From Gymnothorax reevesii (lineage: Eukaryota; Chordata; Actinopteri; Anguilliformes; Muraenidae), in NCBI GenBank assembly GCA_029721435.1, contig CM056573.1, forward strand, positions 3,320,001 through 3,384,000: a DNA stretch of 64,000 nucleotides. The letters run 5' to 3'. Below the pieces are notes generated by a model. The model did not search any database. It had not been told where the DNA came from and was given only the letters and a program-made list of their open reading frames with translations. The position numbers were made by a program, and so were the translations under genes. Shown here piece by piece: positions 54,461-64,000 of the stretch; position 1 is the first letter of the stretch, and each line of letters opens with the position of its first letter.

Positions 54461-55822
54461 CAGTGGACTCCAGAATTACAGGCATGCGAACATGAAATTA
54501 ACTGCCAATTCTTTATGAAACTAAATAATAACATTATGGCGATAAACTCAAAATGCTAACAAGTGAGAAACACAATTTTATGAGTCAAAGCAATCAACCA
54601 AATTATTTATTCATTAACAAACCTAATTCCACAAGAATTGGGAAGTACGTAAAATGCTAATAAAAAATGATTAAATTATTTGTAAATTGTCTTTTGCTTA
54701 AATTTATTTGATAATTAACAAAACAAGTATTAAGTTTGACCTTATAAACTGTATTAATTTTTGTACATATCTGCTCGATTTTAGGCGGACAGCATTTTCC
54801 AAAATAACTGGGACAGAGTGATGGAAAAACTGGATTAGTTGTGAGGAAAAACCGATCTGGAACATTCCATGGGAAAACAGGCGAGCAGGAGACAGGCGAT
54901 ATGATTACGACGTAAAAATACATATGTGCAGTCACAAATATAAAGGTGATTTACCAGAAGATTGTCTGAGGTTCACCACTTTTCCAAAAGCTGCAAGAAC
55001 AAATAGTCAAACAGTTTAAGAGCGATGTTTCTACACATGCAGTTGGATGGAATTTGTGGATTTCGCCGCAATAAATTTCACAACGAAGTGAAAAGATTCT
55101 GAGAATCTGGAGAAACTGGAGCAAACTCAGTGCTTAAAAGATGAGGCAAAAAACTAATATTGGATGTGTGTGACTTTCAAGCCCTCAGGCAGGTACATCA
55201 TTAAGAAAAGAACGTCAACAAAACCACACTGGCGAGGTAATGCCTCAGAAGACCGCGAACAGTTTGTCATGACATCATCAAACGCAAGTCACAGCTCCGC
55301 TTCGCCAAGAGAAGGCCAAGTATCAACGCCACCAAGAAGCGCCACCGATTTCTTCCGGCTCGCGCTCATCTGAGATGGACTGACAGGGAACTCGCATTTC
55401 ACATTGTTTTTGAAAACAACAGATGAGTTCTCAGGGCCAAAGACGAGAAGGACAGTCTTAACAGTGACATGTTCAAAAGCAGCATCGTTCATATTCTGGG
55501 ATGGTATCAGTGCTCTCAGAATGGGAAACAAGCACATCTGTTCAGGCAGCACTGATGCAGAGGCGATGCTGGTAGAAGCCTTTTCTAACCCCAAGACAGA
55601 GAAGAAATTCTCTGCAATTCGAAATCTCATTATGAGACCTTACTTCTGGAGAACTTGTTTATTTAGTAAATACATGTATGATTTGGGTTGGTTCCAATAA
55701 AGTAGAAAACGTTTTTTTTTTTGCGGCTTAAAAATTGTAAGTATATCTCTGTGTTATTTATTTTTATGTAGTATCTCTAGCGCATGTCCTGTCAGGGGTG
55801 CCGGTAATTCTGGAGGCAACTG
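54461..55822 (+). mobile_element. Decayed Tc1-like element, about 1.36 kb
   Basis: The ends CAGTGGACTCCAGAATTACA and GGTAATTCTGGAGGCAACTG are inverted repeats. TA follows at 55823-55824, and TG (a changed TA) precedes at 54459-54460. The right end extends as AGGGGTGCCGGTAATTCTGG, close to family 1 ends. Inside, transposase words can be read in broken frames: GCAAGAACAAATAGTCAAAC (EQIVKQFK-like), AAAAGATTCTGAGAATCTGG (KRF-ESG-like) and CATCTGAGATGGACTGACAG (HLRWTD-like). The C-terminal catalytic region with the Glu is absent. It is the oldest-looking Tc1 relic here. Confidence 0.75.
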
Positions 55823-55824
55823 TA

Positions 55825-57889
55825 AATGTCAATTTTAAAATGTCAAAGCCATAGCATTTTTTGAGAGAAAAGTTCTCTCATTTTAGTCATTTGCTTTCTG
55901 AGACATAACAAGGCCTAAGCTTTCGAAACTCATAAACTAGTAACCGGAGCTCGAACGCAATACAAAACAAATACAAAACTGTATAAATAACTCAAGAGGC
56001 AAATCAAAGCTTCGGCACAGCGGTTCGCCTCAGGCCTGAGAAAGCGAGGGATGCTGTTTTCTCCCCATCTTACAATTCACTCTGAATTCAGTCTCAATAC
56101 ACCAGTAGATGGAAGTGAACTGTATAATTATCTGCTGAGATTAATCAACTCATTGTTGAGATTCAGCAAACCCAACGCCTCCCGCAGCTTCAAAGACCAG
56201 GGCTGCAAACACCGGCTATGAAGAGATGGATCCATTTTTTTGCTGAAGCTTCAGTGTGTAATTACAGCTCCATACAGACCTTGATTTGCATTATGCCACT
56301 TGCCGAGAGAGAAATGCGAGAACAAATGTTTTTGTTCCGAACAATCAGCAGACTGAAATCAGCCGCCTAGTTTCTTGGGCAGTCAACACCTCTGGCAACG
56401 TCGGTCTCGACAATCACGCACACAAAAATAGGAGTGTGATGCCAAATATAAAATTTAGAGAAAGTAATCTTACAGAACTCACAGAACCACATATGAGCAA
56501 TAAATCAAACGTACTTCCATTTATCTTGAAGGGCCAAAAAATTTTTTTCTGCATATTTAATGAGTGCGGTAAATTGTATTTTACCATTGTGTGACTCTCA
56601 TGCATTTTTGCAGGTTTAATTTGTGAAAAGTTAGTCTTTAGTGTCTATATTTGTGGTCTCTGAGTTATTAGCTCCCGCCTCTAGGAGTCACTGTTGCTTT
56701 TAACCCCAATTTATCATCATCACTTTCGATTTGTTTATAAGCAAGCTGATTGGAGTGAGACTGAATTAAATTATCTTTTATTTCCCCCCACACAGAGACA
56801 ATACTTATATGTGTAGAAGTGCCCCTTCCCCTGTTCCCATTAGAACCCACCACCATTTTGTTGGCATTTCTAGGGGCAACACAATGAGAGAGAAAATTCA
56901 GAAGGAGAAAAGAACAATATATGTTTTTCACTGTGAGAAGCTCAATCTGCTGGGATCCATTCCATGAAAGTACCACAGAGAGACGGTGTTTGAGGTGGTC
57001 AGGGGGAGTCAAAATGGAAGCAAGTTCTTGAGCACGTTAACGTCACAGCACCAGCTTCATGCTTTGACAAACCCTTTAATGCGCAGGCAAACCCACTGCG
57101 TATGTCAGAGCGCCAAAGTGCCCAAAACTGCTAAATATTTACCCATTTTATGCAAAACCCCCATAATTAAAGTGATTGCACAAGCTAACAATCATCAATT
57201 AAATTGTAATTTTTAATAGTCAGTGGGAAGCGCTTTGCAGGAAATGACTGCCTGAAGTATGGAGCCCACAGCCCTCAGCAGACACTGGGTTTGTTCCCCG
57301 GCGATGCTCTGCAGACCTTCGCTGCAGCTGCCTTCACTTCCTGCTTTGCTGTTGGGGAATTCTGCCTTCAGTCTTGCCTTCAGCAAGTGAAATTCATACT
57401 CATTTGGATTCAAGTCATAGAGGTGACTTGTCTACTGTAGAATATTCCACTTCTGCCGAAAAAATCTTGGGTTTTTTCTTGTGGTATGATTTCAAATTAT
57501 TGTCCATTTGCATTGTGAAGCGTTTTCCGAATTATTCCGGAGCATATGGCAGAATCAGAGCAGATAATATAGCCTTATAAAATTAAGAATACATCTCTAG
57601 TAAATACAAGTGAACAAGCTCAACTGGCAGCTATGATGTGCCCACACTTCAACACTCTTAGTTGAGGTGGTATGCATCCATTCAAGAGCAGGCACTTCCC
57701 ATTTCCATATTCTTCTCCTCTGATCTTTCTGGTACAAATTGATCTTTGTCAGGATGTTGTTCCAGAACAATACATGCATTGTAGAATGCTATTTGATGCC
57801 AATTTCCTGTTTCTGTGGCTTACCAATGTTTGAGATCTCGAGATAAACCTTCTGCATTTACTCTGGTGAAGTTTTCTCGCAACTGCTGA
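55825..57889. other. Non-coding region, possible conserved segments
   Basis: 56040-56330 (GCTGAGATTAATCAACTCAT region) and 56690-57000 look single-copy with TAAT cores. No open frame resembles a protein. Confidence 0.35.
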
Positions 57890-58122
57890 CTCATCTCATC
57901 ATCTTCCGCTTAATCCGGGGCCGGGTCCTGGGGGCACCTGTCTAAGCAGGGATGCCCAGACTTCTCTCTCCCTGGACACTTCCTCCAGTTCTCCTGGGGG
58001 TATCCCGAGGCGTTCCCAGGCCAGCCGAGCAACATAGTCCCTCCAGCGTGTCCTGGGTCTTCCTCGGGGTCTCCTCCCGGTGGGGCATGCCCGAAACACC
58101 TTCCCAGGAAGGCGTCCAGGGG

Positions 58123-59118
58123 GCGAATTTTTTTTTCCCAAACGGTTCGTCCATTGCGATTTTTTCTCGTCTCCTTATTGGTTGAGCTCTGCTACGTCAT
58201 ACATTTATCATTCAAGATGGCAGCGCCAATAAAATTGAGAACTATTTGTTCTTCCACCAAGCAAGACAGAGTGGACAGAATGGTTGGCCAGCAACACAGA
58301 CGCTAAAAATGCTTTTACACCTAGCGCCATTGTCATGTCACATCAGGCTATTTGGGCTCGCTAATGTAGATATATTATGAAAGCAGGCTATTTTGAATGT
58401 CTCCTTCAGTCTCCCGAAGACCCAGTTAAATAATTTCATTAGTTTCGGTTTAAGAGTTTCCTTGTTCTCAATTTGCGCAGAGCGACCAAATCATTTCAAC
58501 CAGCAGCGAGAGTAGGGAACGATTGACTTTTGTCCTCCACACTTGCCGGTGTCCAGGAAAATATGTTGAATTGTGCATTAGTTTGCTAGCCAGCTTGTCA
58601 ACTAGCTTGACCCCGTTAAATAATATTATGTTCGTTCCGGTTTTCGAGTTTCCCCTTGTTCACAACTTGCGCCGATCGGCCAAATCATTACAACCAGCAG
58701 CGAGAGTAGGGAACGATTGACTTTTGTTCTCCACACTTGCCGGTGTCCAGGAAAATATGTTGAATTGTGCATTAATTTGCTAGCCAGCTTGTCAACTAGC
58801 TAGCGTTCACTACAATGGATGTGGTTACCCAACACACAGCGCATAAAATATCAACAATTTATCGCTAACTACTAGTAGTACTAGTACTTGTACTCAAAAC
58901 TACTAGTATTGTTACCTGGGGGCGACATACGACTGGTTTTGTGGTGCACGGTAACTAATGTGCTGGCGCACTATTAGCAACGCTTTATTTTGTCAACAAT
59001 ACCACATGGGCGACAGTCAACAGAAGCACGTGGTAAGATAATTAATTCACATATTTCAACCAATAAGGAGACAAGAAAAAAACTCTATGGACGAACCGTT
59101 TGGGAAAAAAAAATTCGC
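58123..59118. mobile_element. 996-bp element with 63-bp terminal inverted repeats and 9-bp target duplication (MULE-like MITE)
   Basis: The left arm 58123-58185 (GCGAATTTTTTTTTCCCAAA, GGTTCGTCCAT, CTCCTTATTGGTTGA) pairs with 59056-59118 on the other strand with few mismatches. GTCCAGGGG lies on both sides (58114-58122 and 59119-59127); removing the insert restores the Rex3 coding sequence. A 9-bp duplication with long inverted repeats is the usual pattern of Mutator-like elements. The interior has no transposase frame and contains a 190-bp tandem duplication (58425-58804). Merlin (8-9 bp) is the alternative. Confidence 0.85.
58425..58804. repeat. 190-bp tandem duplication inside the MULE-like element
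   Basis: GTTAAATAAT begins two copies at 58425 and 58615. Both share AACCAGCAGCGAGAGTAGGG, then AACGATTGACTTTTGT, then TGCCGGTGTCCAGGAAAATA with about 90 percent identity overall. The duplication is confined to the element, so it is a property of the element lineage or arose after insertion. Confidence 0.92.
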
Positions 59119-60475
59119 GTCCAGGGGGTATCCAAAATAGATGCCCGATCCACCTCAACTGACTCCTCTCGACGTGGAGGAGCAGTGGCTCTACTCTGAG
59201 CTCCTCCCGGGGGACAGAGCTCCTCACCCTATCTCGAAGGGAGCGGCCCGCCACCCTGCGGAGGAAACCCATTTCAGCCGCTTGTACCCGAGATCTCGTT
59301 CTTTCGGTCATGACCCAAAGTTCCTGACCATACTGGTGGTGACTGGTAATCGAGAGCTTTGCCTTTCGGCTCAGCTCCTTCTTCACCACAACAGATCGGT
59401 ACAATGACCGCATTGCTGCTGCCGCTGCACCGATCCGTCTGTCAATCTCACGCTCCATCCTTCCCTCACTCGTGAATAAGACCCCAAGATACTTAAACTC
59501 CTCCACTTGAGGCAAGAGCTCTCCTCCCACCCGGAGGGGGCTAGCCACCCTTTTTCCGGTCGAGAACCATGGCCTCGGACTTGGAGGTGCTGATTCTCAT
59601 CCCAGCCGCTTCGCACTCGGCTGCAAACCGCCCAGTACATGCTGAAGGTCCAGGTTCGAAGAAGCCAACAGGACAACATCATCTGCAAAAAGCAGAGATG
59701 AGATCCGCTGGTCCCCAAACCGGACTCCCTCCGGCCCCTGGCTGCGCCTAGAAATTCTGTCCATAAAAACAATGAACAGAACCCGTGACAGAGAGCAGCC
59801 CTGCCGGATTTCAACATGCATCGGGAACAGGTCTGACTTACTGCCGGCAATGCAAACCAAGCTCCTGCTCCGGTCATACAGAGACCGCACGGCCCTTAGC
59901 AGAGGGCCCCAGATTCCAAACTCCCGAAGCACCTCCCACAGGATGCCACGAGGGACACGGTCGAATGCCTTCTCCAAGTCCACAAAACACATGTGAACTG
60001 GTTTGGCAAACTCCCATGCACCCTCAAGCACCCTGCGGAGGGTATAGAGCTGGTCCAGTGTTCCACGACCAGGACGAAAACCGCATTGTTCCTCCTGAAT
60101 CCGAGGTTCGACTATCGACCGAATTCTCCTCTCCAGCACCCTGGAATAGACTTTACCCGGGAGGCTGAGGAGTGTGATCCCCTATAGTTGGAACACACCC
60201 TCTGGTCCCCCTTCTTCAATAGAGGGACCACCACCCCAGTCTGCCAGTCCAAAGGCACTGTCCCCGACTGCCACGCGATGTTGCAAATGCGTGTCAACTA
60301 AGACAGCCCGACAACATCCAGAGACTTGAGGTACACAGGGCGGATCTCATCCACCCCCGGTGCCTTGCCACCAAGGAGCTTCTGAACCACCTCTGTGACT
60401 TCAGCCCGAGTGATGGATGAATCAGCCTCTGGGTCCCCAGCCTCTGCTTCCTCTATGGAAGGCGTGTCAGTGGGT

Positions 60476-61024
60476 CAGCAACTGCTGACTTTGGCACGGA
60501 AATGCCCACCTGCTGGAGCGTGTTCCAGATCTGGCTAACTGTTGTCAGAGTGTTTTTCTAAATAAGTGAAAGAATTCTTCTGTCATCTACTCCAATAGTT
60601 ATCCATGATCAATCCTGAGCTCACCAGTGCTTTCTTTCTTTTTAAGGATGGACCATATAGGTCAGTGGGCTGTACTCAATCATTTAGCTTTTTCTCAGGT
60701 GGATTTGTTTTAATCATGGCTTCACTGGCAGCTGCAGCTCTGTGAACTGTGCATTGAGAATTTACAGCAACAGATTCCATATACAAATGCAACACTTAAA
60801 ATCAACTGCAGACCTTTCATGTGTTCACTTTTAGATGAAATTAACCTGAAATAAAACAAACATTGCTATGGAGCAGCAGAACATCTGGTTGTTCAAATAC
60901 TTTTGGTCCCTGAAATGAGGGAGGGTGATTCCTACAGTCCAGCTAATCCCCTTGTAAGAGTTCACAAAATAAAGCTGAAGCCCTCAACTTTGGGATCTTA
61001 TTTATCATTTCGTCTAGTATTAGT
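60476..61024. other. Non-coding spacer
   Basis: AT-rich sequence between the Rex3 5' end and the Looper-like relic. Nothing specific is seen. Confidence 0.35.
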
Positions 61025-61438
61025 TTCTACTACCATCTATGGTGTTAGGGTCAGTTTTGACCCGGTCTTAAATCAGCTGTAAAACACACTAAAACAATTA
61101 TTTATCATTCAATTTGTTTCTCATCTCTTGGTCATGTTGTTAGGCTTCCTTATCCATGGAAAAGTTGGTTTTGCACTTATGATTTCAGTTTTAACTCTAA
61201 TTATTGTTCTTATCTTTATAACCGGGTCAAAATTGACCCAAACACCACAAAAGTCATCATTTTAACCAGAGCATTTTATAATTTTGTGAAAAAAATAAAT
61301 AAATAAAGTTTAGTTTTGCTTAAATAGAGGTTCCTGACAAAGTAAAAAAGCCTTGATGCTATAAACAATTTAATGTGGTACTTTTATGCATTTAAAACCT
61401 GCAAGTGGGTCACTGGCGACCCGAACACAAGTGGAAGG
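61025..61438. mobile_element. piggyBac/Looper-like relic
   Basis: The right end reads GTGGGTCACTGGCGACCCGA ACACAAGTGGAAGG followed by TTAA at 61439-61442. The left part has GGGTCAGTTTTGACCCGG near 61048 and an internal CCGGGTCAAAATTGACCC near 61221. Palindromic GGGTC...GACCC units beside a TTAA-flanked end match zebrafish Looper-type piggyBac elements as I recall them. The left terminus is decayed (no clear TTAA), so its limit is approximate. Confidence 0.55.
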
Positions 61439-61595
61439 TTAACTTCAACTCTAATATTCTACGAGCCACTGCTGAACTAATGATAATGCTGACTGCTAAA
61501 TATTCATGCATCTGATTTTGATGTGAAACTAATGCAAAACAAAACTATCCTCTCTCGATTAAAATACAAAATTGGCAGGGAAATTCCAGGGAGTA

Positions 61596-61770
61596 TCCTA
61601 TCCTAGTCCTGGGGACCTACAGTGCCTGAAGGTTTTTGCAACATAATTTAGATCCAAATAACCAGGTGAGGTGAGCTGATGGTGCAATCATCTGCAATAA
61701 TTCATCAATTAAGTCCTGAGTACTAATGAAAACCACCAGAGACTGTAGCCCTACAGGACCAGGGATGGCT
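61596..61770. repeat. Foldback repeat, about 170 bp
   Basis: TAGTCCTGGGGACCTACAGT near 61603 is an imperfect inverted copy of GACTGTAGCCCTACAGGACC near 61741, with about 120 bp between. The layout (GTCCTGGGGACC end, central A/T-rich part) is common among small fish foldback repeats. No target duplication was defined. Confidence 0.5.
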
Positions 61771-63596
61771 GCCCCTCATTTAGAACGACGGTAAAATAAC
61801 ATTTAATCAAACTGCAACACATGGTGTTTACTGAACAAGATAAACCTCAATTAAGACATAGAAACGTATGTTTTTATACTTCAGCATGTAAAGTGTATCC
61901 ATGCATTTGGCACTTGCACAGAAATTAATCACACAGCTCCAACTTCATCAGAATGATGATGCAAATATTACCAGCAGGCTGAACAGGAATGATAAATAAT
62001 GGACTCAAAATGCATGCATGTGGACAAAATTACAATAAATGGAATGGAACAGACCCCATTTTTAAATATGCAGGACTGCATTTTTCAGGACGACAGTGGT
62101 TTCTGCGACAGGTGAATTTTCTGCTTGAGTAAAGACACACGGAGGGCTGCTGCCAGGATTGTGAAAACTCCAGTGCCACAAAAAAATATTGGCCTCTCTC
62201 TCCATTTTCTCTCTTTTGACCTTCTTGTTACACTTAAATATTTCAGATCATCTAATTTAAATATAACACAAAGATTACAGGAGTAAACATAACATGCAAT
62301 TTTAAAAAGAGAATTTAATTTATTGAAGGAAATAAGTCATTGAACCCTACACCTGGTCCTATGCAAGGATTTCCCCCTTATAGGGCAGATCCACTGTACA
62401 GGGAGGTTACGCAGTAAAGTTACGCACGAGGAGTTTTCCTTGCATAAAGTTACACAAACAAACGTATGGCAGTCGAATCTGTAGCGCTCCGCGAGGAACA
62501 GAATAGAAGATTTTGTATAACCTGGAAATACTTTTTCACAGCATTGTACAAAAAGCAGAATTTGCAGGTGTATTTTTATCCAACCGTGCTCTAACACGCC
62601 AAGTCATGAGCAGAGTCACAGGCAGCCTTGACATATCCCAGAGTGCAACAGGGAAGATGAATTCCACAGCACTCAGTTACACTCCTACCTATGATTAACG
62701 GTCTCCAGTTAGCCAGGGATGCATGTATTTGGACTGTAGGGAGAAACCTGGAGGCAACCAGATGAGAGCATGTTAACTCCACACATGAAGGCCCCAGGCC
62801 GGATTTGAACCCACAGCCATCTTGCCGTAAGGTAATAGCTACACACTGAACCAAATTTAACATGAGTTATATACTAATACTGTTTTATGTATGATACTAA
62901 GAAGACTGAAAAATTCTGAGGTTAATTATTGATGAATTTACTGACGGATTTCATGGGGACAGTCGGTCACGTTTTAAAACGTTGCTTCCCACATAATATT
63001 TGTTTGTTGGGTTGCTCAGTCTTTGGCCCTCATCATTAGCATTCATAATGAGCCTGTTTACAGCGAGCTGAGACACAGCCATAACACACAAAGCTGTGCG
63101 TGCACACAGCAGAGATGTAATCCTGCAATGCTAAATTAACTCCAGCGAATATCAGTACCACGGCTTCAATGAATTAGAATTAGCTCCACCAAATTAATAA
63201 AAGCATTTCAAAAAGTTTCCCAGGGTCACAGAGTTCTCCTCTCAGGAAATTAGCCGATTCAGACTTCTCTGATCCATTAAGATCTAACAATTCTGAGTTT
63301 GCAATTTCTACTTCATTCACTGAGGTTTACCTTCAGTAAGAGTCGAACAAATCTGTTCCTCAGGGCCGAGGGAGTTTGTGAAATTCTGATAGCACGATGA
63401 ATTACATAAAGCTTCATAACAAATATCATTATCTACAGAGGAGGAAAATTAGCCATACATCAAACAAGTGGAAAGGTAGCAGGAACCCTGTGCTATTTCC
63501 ATGATGAAAATCATAACCTGAAAGCATATAGTTTTATCACCAGGTGCACTTAGCATCCAGAAAAAAACCTTCACACCACAAAGGCTTTTCATTCAT
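61771..63596. other. Non-coding region, possible conserved segment at its end
   Basis: No gene is seen. 62940-63470 contains ATTAATAAAAGC, GAATTAGAATTAGC and CTAAATTAACTCC words and no repeat texture, as regulatory DNA often does. The rest is undistinguished. Confidence 0.35.
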
Positions 63597-63750
63597 TATT
63601 ACCCCAGTTCTGTAAAAGTTGGCACATTATGGAGAATGTAAATAAACTCAAAAAGAAGTGATTTGAAAAACTTTTAATTCACCCTATACTATGTAGAAAA
63701 CATAATTGACGCCTTAAAGGTGCGACTTATGTCCAACTTTTTTCATTGTA
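63597..63750. mobile_element. Fragment of a Tc1-like end
   Basis: TACCCCAGTTCTGTAAAAGT TGGCACATTATGG followed by GTAAATAAACTCAAAAAGAA and GTGATTTGAAAAACTTTTAA follows the same order as the family 2/4 inverted repeats (AGTTGGCACGTTGTGTAAAT at 50822 onward). TGTCCAACTTTTTT near 63731 is the expected inner repeat. No transposase is present. Confidence 0.5.
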
Positions 63751-63913
63751 TTAATCTCTTTTGATTGCTGATGTGTGAACAGACTGTAATTTAGCTTAAA
63801 TCAAAGTGACATTATCGTTAACTCCTGGATAAGCTGTTTGTAAATTATGGACTGGTCATCCATGCCAAGATCATATTTATCTGATCACTCCTGGTCGTGG
63901 TGACGGCAAATTA

Positions 63914-63933
63914 ATTGATTGATTGATTGATTA
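63914..63933. repeat. (ATTG)n short tandem repeat
   Basis: About five ATTG/GATT units in a row. Confidence 0.85.
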
Positions 63934-64000
63934 ATCAGTGAGTGACGCTCGAGTCTCATCACAACACTCCTTCCTAGGCTTCGCTTATCCAGGAGTAAAA

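Larger units (their letters stand above)
57899..60400 (-). pseudogene. Rex3 reverse transcriptase pseudogene
   Basis: Reading 5' to 3' on the minus strand: GTVPLDWQTGVVVPLLKKGD, then EEQCGFRPGRGTLDQLYTLR. Motif A is VDLEKAFDRVPR, the template-grip region IRQGCSLSRVLFIVFMDRI, and motif C LLFADDVVLLASS near 59650. Then come VGGELLPQVEEFKYLGVLFT, RAAAMRSLYRS-type sequence and LLLHVERSQLRWIGHL. After the nested insertion, TGRRPRGRPRTRWRDYVARL follows. Frame changes occur near 60175 and near 59590, so the protein is broken. The catalytic Asp residues of motifs A and C are intact. Confidence 0.88.
57890..60475 (-). mobile_element. Rex3 (RTE-clade LINE), 5'-truncated, with nested insertion
   Basis: The minus strand carries the reverse transcriptase and C-terminal region, ending GGATTAAGCGGAAGATGATG AGATGAG at about 57890. 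The GATG-type tail is the mark of Rex3/RTE elements in fish. The 5' side stops near 60475 without an endonuclease domain, as expected from incomplete reverse transcription. A 996-bp inverted-repeat element (58123-59118) splits the C-terminal part. Confidence 0.9.

Noticed and set aside
1..64000. Endogenous retrovirus or other viral genes
   Set aside because: Only solo LTRs and LTR fragments are present. No gag, pol or env coding sequence of an LTR element was seen.

Overview
This window is vertebrate nuclear DNA and almost certainly comes from a teleost fish. The evidence is its mix of mobile elements: several Tc1-like DD34E transposons with about 200-bp inverted/direct-repeat ends, an RTE-type LINE of the Rex3 kind with a CATC-rich end, a long jockey-superfamily (L2/CR1-like) LINE, solo LTRs, and short TTAA-flanked elements. 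I see no intact host protein-coding gene. The window reads as a gene desert packed with repeats. The only hint of a host gene is a CpG-rich, promoter-like stretch near 1.4-2.06 kb with weak candidate exons on the minus strand below it.

Layout. 0-2.6 kb: promoter-like region and candidate minus-strand exons. 2.57-4.95 kb: a (TA)n tract that received a solo LTR and a Tc1-like transposon, itself split by a 510-bp inverted-repeat element. 6.7-10.9 kb: a 940-bp solo LTR, a TTAA-flanked MITE, and a pyrimidine-rich LTR-like block holding a very regular 34-bp minisatellite. 11.2-12.85 kb: an imperfect satellite interrupted by a decayed LINE tail. 13.5-15.1 kb: a complete Tc1-like element whose transposase has three nonsense codons. 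15-27 kb: mostly single-copy AT-rich sequence, possibly conserved non-coding, with a small solo LTR, a Tc1-like copy and a TTAA-flanked MITE. 27-28.6 kb: a Tc1-like copy carrying an LTR fragment. 32.5-33.5 kb: SINE-like repeats. 37.25-42.84 kb: a three-level nest, with a Tc1-like element containing a 4-kb LINE that contains a solo LTR.

45.97-46.87 kb: a second, diverged 34-bp minisatellite with 136-bp higher-order periodicity. 47.2-47.8 kb: a solo LTR with a perfect 5-bp target duplication. 50.1-50.5 kb: a Rex3 fragment. 50.8-52.4 kb: the best preserved Tc1-like copy, with two lesions in its transposase. 54.5-55.8 kb: a decayed Tc1-like relic. 57.9-60.5 kb: a 5'-truncated Rex3 split by a 996-bp element with 63-bp terminal inverted repeats and a 9-bp target duplication, which is the hallmark of Mutator-like elements. 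61-64 kb: a piggyBac/Looper-like relic, a foldback repeat and a Tc1 end fragment.

The elements do not form a shared pathway. What links them is their order of insertion, which the nests and target duplications make readable. I found no convincing new multi-gene system. The most unusual items are the MULE-like MITE, the split Tc1, the (TA)n-seated LTR family, and the two unrelated 34-bp minisatellites.
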